Of a stretch of 64,000 bases of DNA, positions 46,782 to 56,109 are shown one piece after another. The DNA is from Parahaliea mediterranea. GTDB lineage: Bacteria; Pseudomonadota; Gammaproteobacteria; Pseudomonadales; Halieaceae. The stretch lies in assembly GCF_017255185.1 (NCBI RefSeq), contig NZ_JAFKCZ010000001.1, positions 522,792-586,791 of the forward strand, given 5' to 3'. Position numbers and translations under genes: made by a program. The notes under the pieces are model-generated. The model was given only the letters and a program-made list of their open reading frames with translations, made no database searches and was not told the DNA's origin. Each line of letters starts with the position of its first letter. The first letter of the stretch is position 1.

Positions 46782-47813
46782 TTGCCAGCCTCTTGGCTAG
46801 AAAATACCGGTAACTACGCCGAGCGCGCGGCCGCTGTTCTGCAGCAGTCGGCGCAGGGTCTCGCGCAACCCGCGCGCCTGCGCCTGTTGCGCCGGGGGCT
46901 GCTGGTGCTGCTGGCGCTGTGGGCGGTGCTCGCGCTGGTGCAATTGTTCTGGGCGCTGTGGCCGCAACCGGCCCCGACGCCCCTGCCGGCGGACATCGTC
47001 AACCCCGTGAGCCGCAGCCAGGGCGCCCCGGAGACGGCCGGCGTGAATATCGACCGCCTGGTCGGCAGGAAGCTGTTCGGCGAGCCGGGCGCGGAGCCCG
47101 GGGCCGCGATTGTTGAGGCGGCGCCCGTCAGCGGCGCCTCCGCACGCGAGGGCATCGAGGACGGCGCCCGCGAGACCCGCCTGGATCTGATCCTGCGGGG
47201 GGTGGTGGCCTCCACCGACGACGGCCTCGGCCACGCCATTATCGAGTACCGCAAGCGGCAGGACGTCTACGCCGTGGACGACGAGCTGCCGGTATCCGGC
47301 AATGTGCGCCTGGCCAAGGTGATGCCCGGGCAGGTGGTATTGGACAATAACGGCACCTACGAACTGCTCACCCTGTTCGAGGAGAGCGAGTTTGACCGGC
47401 AACTGCGCGATACCGCGACAGCGCCGGCCGCCGCCGCGCCGCGCGAGACCACCCATGTCGACAAGCGGGAGGACGCCCAGGCCACCGAATTGGCCGCCGG
47501 TTACCGCGCCCAGTTGTACCAGAACCCCCAGTCGCTCGCCTCGCTGGTGCGTATCAGCGCGGTGCGCGAGGGCGGCGAGCTCCGGGGCTACCGCGTCGCG
47601 CCCGGGCGCGAGGCGGTCCAGTTCCAGCAACTGGGCTTCAAGGCCGGCGACCTGGTGACCAGCGTCAATGGTATCTCCCTCGATGATCCGGCCAACACCA
47701 TGCAGCTCTACCAGACCATGCGTACCGCCAGCGAGGCGGTGTTCGAACTCGAGCGGGACGGCCAGCCGATGTCGGTGAGCGTGGACCTGGGAGCCGGGGC
47801 GCAGCAACAGTGA
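46782..47813 (+). CDS. gspC: Type II secretion protein GspC
   Basis: Bitopic inner-membrane protein that links the secretin to the platform. The 343 residues start at TTG 46782, six bases after GGGAG. The membrane segment is at about 28-53 (LLRRGLLVLLALWAVLALVQ), the homology region (LVGRKLFGEPG, LDLILRGVVASTDDG) lies at about 85-185, and a PDZ domain is at about 250-335 (LGFKAGDLVTSVNGISLDD). It is the first gene of a 12-gene gsp operon and overlaps gspD by four bases. Confidence 0.93.
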   Translation: MPASWLENTGNYAERAAAVLQQSAQGLAQPARLRLLRRGLLVLLALWAVLALVQLFWALWPQPAPTPLPADIVNPVSRSQGAPETAGVNIDRLVGRKLFGEPGAEPGAAIVEAAPVSGASAREGIEDGARETRLDLILRGVVASTDDGLGHAIIEYRKRQDVYAVDDELPVSGNVRLAKVMPGQVVLDNNGTYELLTLFEESEFDRQLRDTATAPAAAAPRETTHVDKREDAQATELAAGYRAQLYQNPQSLASLVRISAVREGGELRGYRVAPGREAVQFQQLGFKAGDLVTSVNGISLDDPANTMQLYQTMRTASEAVFELERDGQPMSVSVDLGAGAQQQ

Positions 47814-49873
47814 TTCAGCTAAAGAGGATTTTCGTGATCGCAAAGCGTTTGCTCGGGCCGCTGGCTGCCGCCCTGCTTATCTCCCTGTCCGCCGTCGTGG
47901 CGCCGCAGCAGGCCATCGCCCAGGAGTTTACGGTCAACCTCAAGGAGACCGACATCCAGGAGCTGATCAAGTTCGTGGCCGAGGCCACCAGCACCACCAT
48001 CGTGGTGGACCCCTCGGTGAAGGGCAAGGTGAAGGTGGTGTCGGCCAAGCCGGTCACGCGCGACGAACTCTACAATCTGTTCCTGTCGATCCTGGAAGTG
48101 CACGGCTACACCGCGGTGCGCTCGGGCGGGGTGGTGCGGGTGATCCAGAGCAAGGACGCGCGCTCGGCCCCGGTCAGCGTGCGCGACGTGGCCGCCGGGT
48201 CCGGCAACGACGAGTATGTCACCCAGGTGATGAAGCTGGAGAATATCTCCGCCGCCAAGCTGATTCCGGTGTTGCGCCCGCTGGTGCCCCAGCAGGCCCA
48301 CATGGCGGCCTACGCCCCGAGCAACGCCATTATCATTTCCGACATCGCCTCCAACATCGACCGCATCAGTGACATTATCAAGCGCATGGACCGCTCGGCG
48401 GTGCAGGAAACGGACCTGATCAAGTTGAAGTACGCGGTGGCCGAGGACGTGGTGCGCATGCTCAACCAGCTCAACGAATCCGAGGCCCAGCAGAGCGGCG
48501 GCACCGAGCCGGAGGTGCTGCTGGTGGCGGACACCCGCACCAACAGCGTGCTGGTCAGCGCCGACGAGCTGGAGCGGGCCCGCATCCGCAAGCTCGTCGC
48601 CCACCTGGACACGCCGCTGGAGCAGAGTGGCAACGTGAAGGTGGTATACCTCGAGTACGCCAAGGCCGACGAGATCGCCGAGGTGCTGACCCGGGTGATG
48701 CAGAACATCAACCGCCTGGACACCGACGAGAAACGCCCCCAGCGCAGTGGCAATTCCGCCACCATCGAGGCCGACGTGGGCACCAATTCGCTGATCATCA
48801 CCGCCGACACCGACGAGATGGCGGCCATCGAGGCGGTGATCCACCGCCTGGACATCCGTCGCGCCCAGGTGCTGGTGGAAGCCATTATCGTCGAGATGGA
48901 GCTGATCGACGGCCAGGAACTCGGCCTGCAGTGGCTGTTCGCCAACGACAGCGGCATGTTCGGCAGCAATGTGGATACCGGTGACGGTCGTTTGGGCGAC
49001 ATCGCTGCCGGGGTACTCCCTGAGGATGGCGACGACAGCGATTCACCCACTACGGGTGACTTCAACGTGGCCGGTCTGGCCGGCGCGCTGGCCAAGTCCA
49101 ATGGCCTATCGTTGGGCTGGGGAACCGTTGGCGACGACTTGTCGATGACGGTCATCCTCAACGCCCTGCGCGACCAGAACAACGCGAATATCCTGTCGAC
49201 GCCCAGCCTGCTGACCCTGGACAACCAGGAGGCCTACATCACCGTGGGCCAGAACGTGCCCTTCGTCACCGGCTCCTTCACCAACACCGGCTCCGGCGAT
49301 GGGGTGCAGAATCCCTTCCAGACCATCGAACGCCAGAACGTGGGCATCACTCTCACCGTGACCCCGCATATCAACGAGGGCGATTCGGTGGTATTGGATA
49401 TCGCCCAGGAGGTTTCCAGTCTTACCGGCGCCAGTTCCGTGGTGAACGCCTCGGACCTGATCACCAACGAGCGCAAGCTGCAGACCAAGGTGCTGGCAGC
49501 CGATGGCAATATCGTGGTGCTGGGCGGCTTGATCAAGGACGACATCCAGGACGGCTCGCAGAAAGTGCCGCTGCTGGGTGACATTCCCGTGCTGGGGCGG
49601 CTGTTCCGCAACGATTCCGAGCGCGTCACCAAGACCAACCTGATGATCTTTATCCGCCCCACGGTGATCCGCGACGACAAGGCCCTGGCCGGTGCCACCG
49701 CCGAGAAGTACCGCTATATCAAGCAGCAGCAACAACTGCGCCGCGAGCGCGGCATGATGTACCTCGATAGTGAAGATATACCCGTGCTGCCCGAGTGGGA
49801 GGAGCAGCTCCGACAACTCGAGCAGATCAAGACGGACCAACAGGACGCCGATACCTCGGAGGAGGCGGAGTAG
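47810..49873 (+). CDS. gspD: Type II secretion secretin GspD
   Basis: Forms the outer-membrane channel. The 687 residues start at GTG 47810; a signal peptide ends near PQQAIAQ. The N0 domain follows (about 45-115), then three N1-N3 repeats, and the secretin core in about 370-620 with the amphipathic [12 protein letters not shown] loop and [20 protein letters not shown] block. The C-terminal S-domain (after about 640) is short and charged, the part that would bind a pilotin; no pilotin gene is visible. An Asp-rich insertion [12 protein letters not shown] lies around residue 405. Confidence 0.97.
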   Translation: MIQLKRIFVIAKRLLGPLAAALLISLSAVVAPQQAIAQEFTVNLKETDIQELIKFVAEATSTTIVVDPSVKGKVKVVSAKPVTRDELYNLFLSILEVHGYTAVRSGGVVRVIQSKDARSAPVSVRDVAAGSGNDEYVTQVMKLENISAAKLIPVLRPLVPQQAHMAAYAPSNAIIISDIASNIDRISDIIKRMDRSAVQETDLIKLKYAVAEDVVRMLNQLNESEAQQSGGTEPEVLLVADTRTNSVLVSADELERARIRKLVAHLDTPLEQSGNVKVVYLEYAKADEIAEVLTRVMQNINRLDTDEKRPQRSGNSATIEADVGTNSLIITADTDEMAAIEAVIHRLDIRRAQVLVEAIIVEMELIDGQELGLQWLFANDSGMFGSNVDTGDGRLGDIAAGVLPEDGDDSDSPTTGDFNVAGLAGALAKSNGLSLGWGTVGDDLSMTVILNALRDQNNANILSTPSLLTLDNQEAYITVGQNVPFVTGSFTNTGSGDGVQNPFQTIERQNVGITLTVTPHINEGDSVVLDIAQEVSSLTGASSVVNASDLITNERKLQTKVLAADGNIVVLGGLIKDDIQDGSQKVPLLGDIPVLGRLFRNDSERVTKTNLMIFIRPTVIRDDKALAGATAEKYRYIKQQQQLRRERGMMYLDSEDIPVLPEWEEQLRQLEQIKTDQQDADTSEEAE

Positions 49874-51417
49874 TGTCCGAGACTGACCTGCTACCGCCCG
49901 AGCTGGAGTCCGCGCCGGCCCCGGAAACCCCCGCCGGCAAGGGGCTGCCCTTCGGCTTTGCCAAACAGCACCAGGTGCTGGTGGACCGGGAGGAGCAGCC
50001 CGCGGTGGTGTACTGCCACGGCGAACCCGGCTTGCAGGTGCTGGTCGAGTTGCAGCGCTTCCTCGGCGCCGGGTTTCGCCTGGAATCGGTGTCCGAGAGT
50101 GATTTCCAGCGCCGCCTGACCCTGGCCTACCAGCGGGGCAACAACGAGGCGGTGCAGATGGCGGAGGATCTCTCCGCCGACGTGGATTTGAGCCGCCTGG
50201 CCGATGAAATACCCGAGGCCGGTGACCTGATGGACGCCGAGGACGACGCGCCCATCATCCGCCTGATCAACGCCATCCTGTCCCAGGCGGTGCGCGAGCA
50301 GGCCTCGGACATCCATATCGAAACCTTCGAGGACCGCCTCAGCATCCGCTACCGCATCGACGGGGTGCTGGCGGAGGTGCTGTCCCCCAAGCGCATGCTG
50401 GCGCCGTTGCTGGTGTCGCGGCTGAAGGTGATGGCCAAGCTCGACATCGCCGAGAAACGGGTGCCCCAGGACGGCCGTATCTCGGTGCGTATCGCCGGCC
50501 ATGCGGTGGACATCCGCATGTCCACCATTCCCTCGGCCCACGGCGAGCGGGTAGTGCTGCGCCTGCTGGACAAGCAGGCCGGGCAGCTGCAACTGGAGCA
50601 GCTGAACATGAACGAGCAGGTGTTCGGCGCCTACCAGCGCGCCCTGCACAGCCCCCACGGTATCATTCTGGTCACCGGCCCCACCGGCTCGGGCAAGACC
50701 ACCACGCTGTACGCCGGCCTGTCGCACATCAACCAGAGCTCGCGCAATATTCTCACCATCGAGGACCCCATCGAATACATGTTGCCGGGGGTCGGCCAGA
50801 CCCAGGTCAACACCAAGGTGGACATGACCTTCGCCCGGGGCTTGCGGGCCATCCTGCGCCAGGACCCGGACGTGGTGATGGTGGGGGAAATCCGCGACCT
50901 GGAGACCGCCGAGATCGCGGTGCAGGCCTCGCTCACCGGCCACCTGGTGTTGTCCACCCTGCACACCAACACCGCGATCGGCGCGGTGACCCGCCTGCAG
51001 GACATGGGCATCGAGCCCTTCCTGCTGTCCTCCAGCCTGATTGCGGTGATGGCCCAGCGCCTGGTGCGCCTGCTGTGTCCCGATTGCAAGGAGGCCCACG
51101 CGCCCATCGATTCGGAGCTGGAGATGCTGAGAGTGGGGCCGGCGGACGCCGCGGGCGTTGCCGCGGGCGTAACCCTGTACCGCGCCACGGGCTGCGAGCG
51201 CTGCAATTACAGCGGCTATCGCGGCCGCACCGGTATCTATGAACTGATCGAGGTGGACGACACCCTGCGCCTGATGATCCACGAGGGCGCGAGCGAGCAG
51301 GCCATGCTGGGCGAGGCGCGCAAGCACTACCCGGGTATCCAGGAGGACGGCCGGCGGCGCATCCTGGCGGGGCAGACCAGTCTTGAGGAAGTGCTGCGGG
51401 TCACCGCGGTCAGTTGA
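49873..51417 (+). CDS. gspE: Type II secretion ATPase GspE
   Basis: Cytoplasmic motor of the T2SS. GTG 49873 overlaps the gspD stop by one base (TAGTG), giving 514 residues. The N1E/N2E region (about 1-140) is followed by the motor: Walker [19 protein letters not shown], Asp box, Walker [21 protein letters not shown], and the zinc-binding LCPDCKE ... GCERCNY cysteines. It is about 38% longer in the motor region than needed for PilB-like cores only by normal GspE additions; nothing is missing. Confidence 0.97.
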   Translation: MSETDLLPPELESAPAPETPAGKGLPFGFAKQHQVLVDREEQPAVVYCHGEPGLQVLVELQRFLGAGFRLESVSESDFQRRLTLAYQRGNNEAVQMAEDLSADVDLSRLADEIPEAGDLMDAEDDAPIIRLINAILSQAVREQASDIHIETFEDRLSIRYRIDGVLAEVLSPKRMLAPLLVSRLKVMAKLDIAEKRVPQDGRISVRIAGHAVDIRMSTIPSAHGERVVLRLLDKQAGQLQLEQLNMNEQVFGAYQRALHSPHGIILVTGPTGSGKTTTLYAGLSHINQSSRNILTIEDPIEYMLPGVGQTQVNTKVDMTFARGLRAILRQDPDVVMVGEIRDLETAEIAVQASLTGHLVLSTLHTNTAIGAVTRLQDMGIEPFLLSSSLIAVMAQRLVRLLCPDCKEAHAPIDSELEMLRVGPADAAGVAAGVTLYRATGCERCNYSGYRGRTGIYELIEVDDTLRLMIHEGASEQAMLGEARKHYPGIQEDGRRRILAGQTSLEEVLRVTAVS

Positions 51418-51433
51418 GCGCGAGGCGGATACC

Positions 51434-52654
51434 GTGACAGCCTATCGCTACAAGGCACTGAACCCCGGCGGCAAGCTGGTCAAGGGGGTGCTCGAGGGCG
51501 ACTCCGAGCGCCAGGTGCGCCAGCAGTTGCGCGGCCAGAAGCTGCGTCCGGTGGAAGTGGCCGCGGCCACCCGCCAGGCGGCCAACGCGCCGCGCTTTCG
51601 CCTGCCTTTCCTGCAGCCGCGTATCAGCGCCTCCGAGCTGGCCCTGGTCACGCGGCAGCTCGCCACCCTGGTGCAGTCCAACCTGCCCCTGGACGAGTGC
51701 CTGCAGGCGGCGGCGGAGCAGAGCCGCAAGGCGCGCACCAAGGGCCTGTTGTTGCAGGTGCGCTCGCGGGTGGCGGAGGGGCACACCCTGGCCTACGCCA
51801 TGGGCGAGTTCCCGGCGGTGTTCAACGACATGTACCGGGCCATGGTCAATGCCGGCGAGCACGCCGGTTACCTGGGGCCGGTGCTGGAACAGCTGGCGGA
51901 TTACAACGAGCAGCGCCAGTACACCGCCCAGAAACTGAAAATGGCGATGATCTACCCCTTTATCCTGGTCGGGGTGGCCATCGCCGTGGTGGTGGCTTTG
52001 ATGGTGTTCGTGGTGCCGGAGCTGGTGGGTATCTTCGCCCACTCCAAGCGCGAGCTGCCGCTGCTCACCCGCGGCCTGATCGCCACCTCGGACTTTTTCC
52101 GCGACTACGCCCTGTGGTTATTGCTGGGGCTGGCGGCGCTGGCGGTGGGCCTGCGACGCCTGCTGCGCAACCCGGCGCGGCGCAAGCGCTGGCACCGCAT
52201 ACAGCTGCGCATCCCGGGCATTTCCCGCCTGGTGATCGCCATGGACACCGCGCGTTTCGCCTCCACTCTCAGTATCCTGATGGCCAGCGGCGTGCCGCTG
52301 CTGGAGTCGTTGCGCATTGCCGGGCAGGTGTTGACCAATCTGGTATTGCGCGAGGACAGCGTCGTCGTGGCGGAGCGGGTGCAGGAGGGCAGCAGCCTGA
52401 ACCGCGCCCTGCGCGAGAGCGGTCGCTTCCCGCCGATGATGGTGCACATGGTGGCTTCCGGTGAAACCAGCGGCGAGCTGGAAACCATGCTGCAGCGCTC
52501 GGCGACCAACCAGGAGCGGGAACTGGAGATGACCCTGGGCACCATGATGAGCCTGCTGGAACCGTTGCTGGTGGTGGTGATGGGGGTGATGGTGCTGATC
52601 ATCGTGCTCGCCATCCTGCTACCGATATTCGACCTGAACACAATGGTGAGATAG
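51434..52654 (+). CDS. gspF: Type II secretion platform protein GspF
   Basis: A 406-residue inner-membrane protein from GTG 51434. It has the two F domains (about 70-190 and 272-395) and three membrane segments. LVTRQLATLVQSNLPLDECL and RFASTLSILMASGVPLLESL are the paired family motifs. Its N-terminus AYRYKALNPGGKLVKGVLEG is the usual cytoplasmic start. Paralogue of PilC at 8-9 kb. It follows gspE by 16 bp and precedes gspG by four. Confidence 0.97.
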   Translation: MTAYRYKALNPGGKLVKGVLEGDSERQVRQQLRGQKLRPVEVAAATRQAANAPRFRLPFLQPRISASELALVTRQLATLVQSNLPLDECLQAAAEQSRKARTKGLLLQVRSRVAEGHTLAYAMGEFPAVFNDMYRAMVNAGEHAGYLGPVLEQLADYNEQRQYTAQKLKMAMIYPFILVGVAIAVVVALMVFVVPELVGIFAHSKRELPLLTRGLIATSDFFRDYALWLLLGLAALAVGLRRLLRNPARRKRWHRIQLRIPGISRLVIAMDTARFASTLSILMASGVPLLESLRIAGQVLTNLVLREDSVVVAERVQEGSSLNRALRESGRFPPMMVHMVASGETSGELETMLQRSATNQERELEMTLGTMMSLLEPLLVVVMGVMVLIIVLAILLPIFDLNTMVR

Positions 52655-52658
52655 AGCT

Positions 52659-53105
52659 ATGACAAGACACGAAATGGCATCGCGCGGCAGGGGTTTCTCC
52701 CTGGTGGAAATCCTCGTGGTGCTGGTAATCATGGGCCTGCTGATCAGCGTGGTGGCGCCCACCGTGCTGAACCGGGCGGACGAGGCGCGGGTGCAGAAGG
52801 TCTACGCCGACTTCAAGTCCATCGAGACCGCGCTGAAGATCTACCGGCTGGACAACTACATGTACCCCACCACCGAGCAGGGCCTGCAGGCGCTGGTGGA
52901 GCCCAGCACCCTGGCGCCGGAACCGCGCAATTTCAAGGACGGCGGCTACCTGGCGGAAGTGCCCGAGGACCCCTGGGGCCAGCCCTACCTGTACATGAGC
53001 CCGGGGGAGCGCGGCGAGGTCGATATCTACACCCTGGGCGCCGACGGTCTGTCCGGCGGCGAGGGCCAGAACGCCGACCTGGGCAACTGGAAGGACGAAG
53101 ACTAA
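52659..53105 (+). CDS. gspG: Major pseudopilin GspG
   Basis: Builds the T2SS pseudopilus. The 148-residue precursor starts MTRHEMASRGRG and is cut before Phe, giving FSLVEILVVLVIMGLLISVV with Glu at +5. ATG 52674 is an alternative start with a shorter leader. The C-terminal part has the calcium-binding region typical of GspG (YPTTEQGLQALVEP, LPAEVPEDPWGQPY-like segment, DIYTLGADGLSGGEG). PilD should process it. Confidence 0.97.
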   Translation: MTRHEMASRGRGFSLVEILVVLVIMGLLISVVAPTVLNRADEARVQKVYADFKSIETALKIYRLDNYMYPTTEQGLQALVEPSTLAPEPRNFKDGGYLAEVPEDPWGQPYLYMSPGERGEVDIYTLGADGLSGGEGQNADLGNWKDED

Positions 53106-53111
53106 GCCCCC

Positions 53112-53840
53112 ATGTTTTCGCGGCACGGCCCCCCTGTAGGGTCGAATTCATTCGACCATCTCCATGACCAAGGCCGGATAAATCCGGCCCTACACGGCCA
53201 ATGCCTGCCACCACCCGCTTTTGTAGGGTCGACAGCCGGCCCCTCTTTTTCGGGTCATTCATTCGACCGGGCTCCCCACTCCAAGGCCCGCGGCTTCAGC
53301 CTTCTGGAGCTGCTGGTCGCCCTGTTCGTGATCGTGCTGGTCACCTCCCTGGCCACCCTCAACCTCGGCTCCGGCGGCGCCGACCTGGAACTGGAATCCC
53401 GTCTGCGCGGCCTCGCCGACACCGGCAGTTTCGCCGCCGACGAGGCGCAGATGACGGGCCGCGACTACGGTCTGCTACTGCAGCGGGTGGATGTGGGCGG
53501 CGAGGTGGTGTACCGCTATGGCTGGCGCGAGCGGCGGCAGGAGGGCTGGCGCGCGCCCGCGAGCGGGCGCGAGGTGTTCGCCGAGCGCGATCTGCCGTCG
53601 CGGGTGGAGCTCGACCTGCAACTGGAAGGCCGGGTGGACAGTGAGGTGCCGGTACTGGACGACCCGGCCACCGCCACGCCACAGGTGATCTACTACGCCA
53701 GCGGCGAGGTCACCCCCGGCGCCATCGACGTGCGCCTGCGAGCGGATGGGCGCCTGCTGTGGCGGCTGGAATGGGACCTGCTCGGGCGCGGTGAATTGCT
53801 GCCCCGGGGCGAACGCGGTATCGATGACGATGACGCCTGA
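53112..53840 (+). CDS. gspH: Minor pseudopilin GspH with a REP-derived leader
   Basis: A 242-residue precursor. The prepilin cleavage site is ARG/FSLLELLVALFVIVLVTSL, with Gly at residue 61 and Glu at +5 (residue 66). The only in-frame start codon before it is ATG 53112, seven bases after the gspG stop; no ATG, GTG or TTG occurs nearer. So the 61-residue leader is built of REP hairpin sequence (including VGSNSFD and GHSFDRAP). Minor pseudopilin leaders are normally about 6-25 residues. The rest (about 180 residues) looks like normal GspH. A non-standard start (such as CTG or ATA) nearer the signal is possible. It overlaps gspI. Confidence 0.85.
   Translation: MFSRHGPPVGSNSFDHLHDQGRINPALHGQCLPPPAFVGSTAGPSFSGHSFDRAPHSKARGFSLLELLVALFVIVLVTSLATLNLGSGGADLELESRLRGLADTGSFAADEAQMTGRDYGLLLQRVDVGGEVVYRYGWRERRQEGWRAPASGREVFAERDLPSRVELDLQLEGRVDSEVPVLDDPATATPQVIYYASGEVTPGAIDVRLRADGRLLWRLEWDLLGRGELLPRGERGIDDDDA
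53135..53268. repeat. REP cluster lying inside the translated 5' end of gspH
   Basis: Three elements: forward short REP 53135-53157; inverted REP 53172-53194 with the stem GGCCGGAT-AA-ATCCGGCC; and the forward long-form element 53222-53268, near-identical to 4088-4133 reversed. All three lie between the gspG stop (53105) and the gspH pseudopilin signal and are read through in the gspH frame without a stop. Confidence 0.9.
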
Positions 53841-54258
53841 GGCCGGTAACCGGGGTTTTACCCTGGTGGAAGTGATGGTCGCGCTGGCGGTGGTGGCCCT
53901 GGCGCTGCCGGCGCTGGTGATGTCTCTCTACCAGCAGGTGGATGGTACCGAGCACCTGCGCGACAAATCCCTGGCCCAGGTGGTGGCCGCCAACAAACTG
54001 GCGGAGATTCGCCTGGTAAGCCAGGCCCGGCAGAACTTGCTCAGCGGCAGCGAGAGCGGCAATGCCGAGCTCGCGGGCCGTCAGTGGTCCTGGCAGATCA
54101 GCACCCGCGGCACGACCATGCAGTCCTTCCAGCGGGTGGAGATCGCGGTACGGCCGGGGGAGGACCGGCGGCAGGGACCGGCGCTGTATACCCTGGTAGC
54201 TTACCTGTCGGCGGAAATCGAGGCCCCGGGCGGGGAGGGTGCCGGTGAGGGGAGCTAG
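53824..54258 (+). CDS. gspI: Minor pseudopilin GspI
   Basis: A 144-residue precursor from ATG 53824 (ATG 53830 possible), overlapping gspH by 17 bases. The leader is MTMTPEAGNRG, cut before FTLVEVMVALAVVALALPAL with Glu at +5. GspI forms the tip complex with GspJ and GspK. The rest has the family's DKSLAQVVAANKLAEIRL segment. Overlap with gspJ is 20 bases. Confidence 0.94.
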   Translation: MTMTPEAGNRGFTLVEVMVALAVVALALPALVMSLYQQVDGTEHLRDKSLAQVVAANKLAEIRLVSQARQNLLSGSESGNAELAGRQWSWQISTRGTTMQSFQRVEIAVRPGEDRRQGPALYTLVAYLSAEIEAPGGEGAGEGS

Positions 54259-54934
54259 GTGCCGGGGGCATGCCGTAGGCTTCGCCGCGGGCTCCGCCGC
54301 GGGCTTCACACTGATCGAGGTGTTGATCGCCCTGGCGATATCCGCGGTGATCGCGGCGGCGGCCTACACCGGCCTGTCCACGGTGATCACCGGAGTGGAG
54401 AGTTCCCGCGCCCAGGCCGAGCGCACCTGGGAGGTGAACCGGGCGTTGATGTTCCTGTCCCGCGACCTGCGGGCCTTCGCCGACCGCCCGGTCCGGGACG
54501 AGTTCGGCGATATCGAGCCGGCCCTCCAGGGCGGACGCGCGGCGCGTTTCCTGTTGAGTTTTACCCGTCGCGGCTGGCACAACCCCAACGGCCACCCGCG
54601 CAGCGCGCTGCAGCGGGTCAACTATGTCCTCGAGGACGAGGCCCTGTGGCGGGAGACCTACCCGGTACTCGATCGCGCGGGGGACACCGAGCCCCTGCGG
54701 GTGCGCCTGCTGGATGGTGTCGTGGACTTGCGCCTGGCCTTTCTCGCCGACGTCGGCGCCCTCAATCCGGGGGGGCGAGGCATCGAGGTGGACACTCGCG
54801 GCTGGCCGGAAAACTGGGTGGCGAATACCTCCGACCCGGGGGCGCGGCTGGACCCCCCGGTGGCCCTGGAAATCACCCTGGATCTGGATGACTGGGGCGA
54901 GCTGAGGAGGCTGTATGTCCTGCCGCCGCTGTAG
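54239..54934 (+). CDS. gspJ: Minor pseudopilin GspJ
   Basis: A 231-residue precursor from GTG 54239 (a GTG at 54245 is also possible). The cleavage site is SAAG/FTLIEVLIALAISAVIAAAA, Gly at residue 22. It contains the WEVNRALMFLSRDLRAFADRPVRD stretch typical of GspJ. Joins GspI and GspK in the pseudopilus tip. It overlaps gspK by 20 bases. Confidence 0.94.
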   Translation: MPVRGARCRGHAVGFAAGSAAGFTLIEVLIALAISAVIAAAAYTGLSTVITGVESSRAQAERTWEVNRALMFLSRDLRAFADRPVRDEFGDIEPALQGGRAARFLLSFTRRGWHNPNGHPRSALQRVNYVLEDEALWRETYPVLDRAGDTEPLRVRLLDGVVDLRLAFLADVGALNPGGRGIEVDTRGWPENWVANTSDPGARLDPPVALEITLDLDDWGELRRLYVLPPL

Positions 54935-56030
54935 TGGCCCCCGGGTCCCCCGGCGCGAGTCCGGGGCGGCGCTGGTGATCGCACTGATGGTGTTCGGCAT
55001 CTGCGCGGCCTTGATCGTGGCGATGAAGAGTGACTTCGAGCTGTTTTACCAGCGCGGCAGCAATAGTTTCCTCGCCGAGCAGAGCTATACCTTCCTGCGC
55101 GCGGCGGAGGACCTGGCCAGCCTGGCGTTGGTGGCGGACCACGATATCGACGAAACCAAGGACCAGCAGCGCGACGACCTGGCGGAAATCTGGGCCCAGG
55201 GCGTGCCGCCCTACCCCTTGGAGGACACCGGGGCGTTCATGCGCGGGCTAAAGCCGGACCCCGAGGGAAACGGCACCTTCGTTTACCTGGAGGATTTGCA
55301 GGGGCGCTTCAACCTCAACAACCTGGACGGCGGCCGGCAGTCCGGGGACGAAGGGGGTGAGGGAGGCGAAGGTGGTGAAGGGGGCGAGGGTGGCCCTGCG
55401 CAAAAATACACCGCTCACCAGGCCCAGTTCATTCGCTTGTTGCAGTCCTTCGAGGAGCCCGCCCTCAGCCAGCAGGAGGCCATTGTGGTGCTGGAGGCGG
55501 TGCTGGACTGGATGGACCGGGGCAGTGTGCCGCGTATGTACGGCGCCGAGGACGATTACTATTACGGCCAGACCCCGGCTTACCGAGCCGCCAACCGTCC
55601 CTTCGCCAGCGTCACTGAATTGCGGGCAGTGGCCCATATGACGCCACAGCTCTATGCGCGGCTGGCCCCCCTGGTCACCGTGTGGCCCGAGGGTGGCGGT
55701 ACACTGAATATTCACACCGCGCCGGCGGGCGTGCTGCGGGCGCTAAACGCCGACGACGACCTCAGGCCCCTGGACGCCGCGGTGGCGGACAGTCTGGTAG
55801 AGCTGCGCGAGGACGCGCCCTTTGCCGATACACAGGCATTTATCGATCAGCTGGCATTGGGCGACGAGCGGCCAACAGGCGGCCTCAAGAATACTCTGGG
55901 GGAAAGCTCGTCCTGGTTCCTGCTCGGCGCCCTGGTGGAAGTTGCCGACCGCGAAACGCGCTTGTACAGTGTGCTGCACCGCAGCCAGCGCCATATCGAG
56001 GCGGTGGCGCGATCCACCGGCGAGCTGTAA
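54915..56030 (+). CDS. gspK: Minor pseudopilin GspK
   Basis: The largest pseudopilin, 371 residues. The leader MSCRRCSGPRVPRRESG ends before AALVIALMVFGICAALIV; position +5 is Ile, not Glu, as is normal for GspK, which caps the tip. Its alpha-domain insertion includes a (GGE)n run (GDEGGEGGEGGEGGEGG, about residues 144-160) that is not typical of the family. It has the conserved DLQGRFNLNNL and DYYYGQTPAYRAANRPFASV blocks. Confidence 0.94.
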   Translation: MSCRRCSGPRVPRRESGAALVIALMVFGICAALIVAMKSDFELFYQRGSNSFLAEQSYTFLRAAEDLASLALVADHDIDETKDQQRDDLAEIWAQGVPPYPLEDTGAFMRGLKPDPEGNGTFVYLEDLQGRFNLNNLDGGRQSGDEGGEGGEGGEGGEGGPAQKYTAHQAQFIRLLQSFEEPALSQQEAIVVLEAVLDWMDRGSVPRMYGAEDDYYYGQTPAYRAANRPFASVTELRAVAHMTPQLYARLAPLVTVWPEGGGTLNIHTAPAGVLRALNADDDLRPLDAAVADSLVELREDAPFADTQAFIDQLALGDERPTGGLKNTLGESSSWFLLGALVEVADRETRLYSVLHRSQRHIEAVARSTGEL

Positions 56031-56109
56031 TCGATGGGCGCGACACGCGAACCCGCGGCACCCGTGCCCGACGTGCGCGGTCATTAAACGGATTGGGAGA
56101 GAACCGGTT

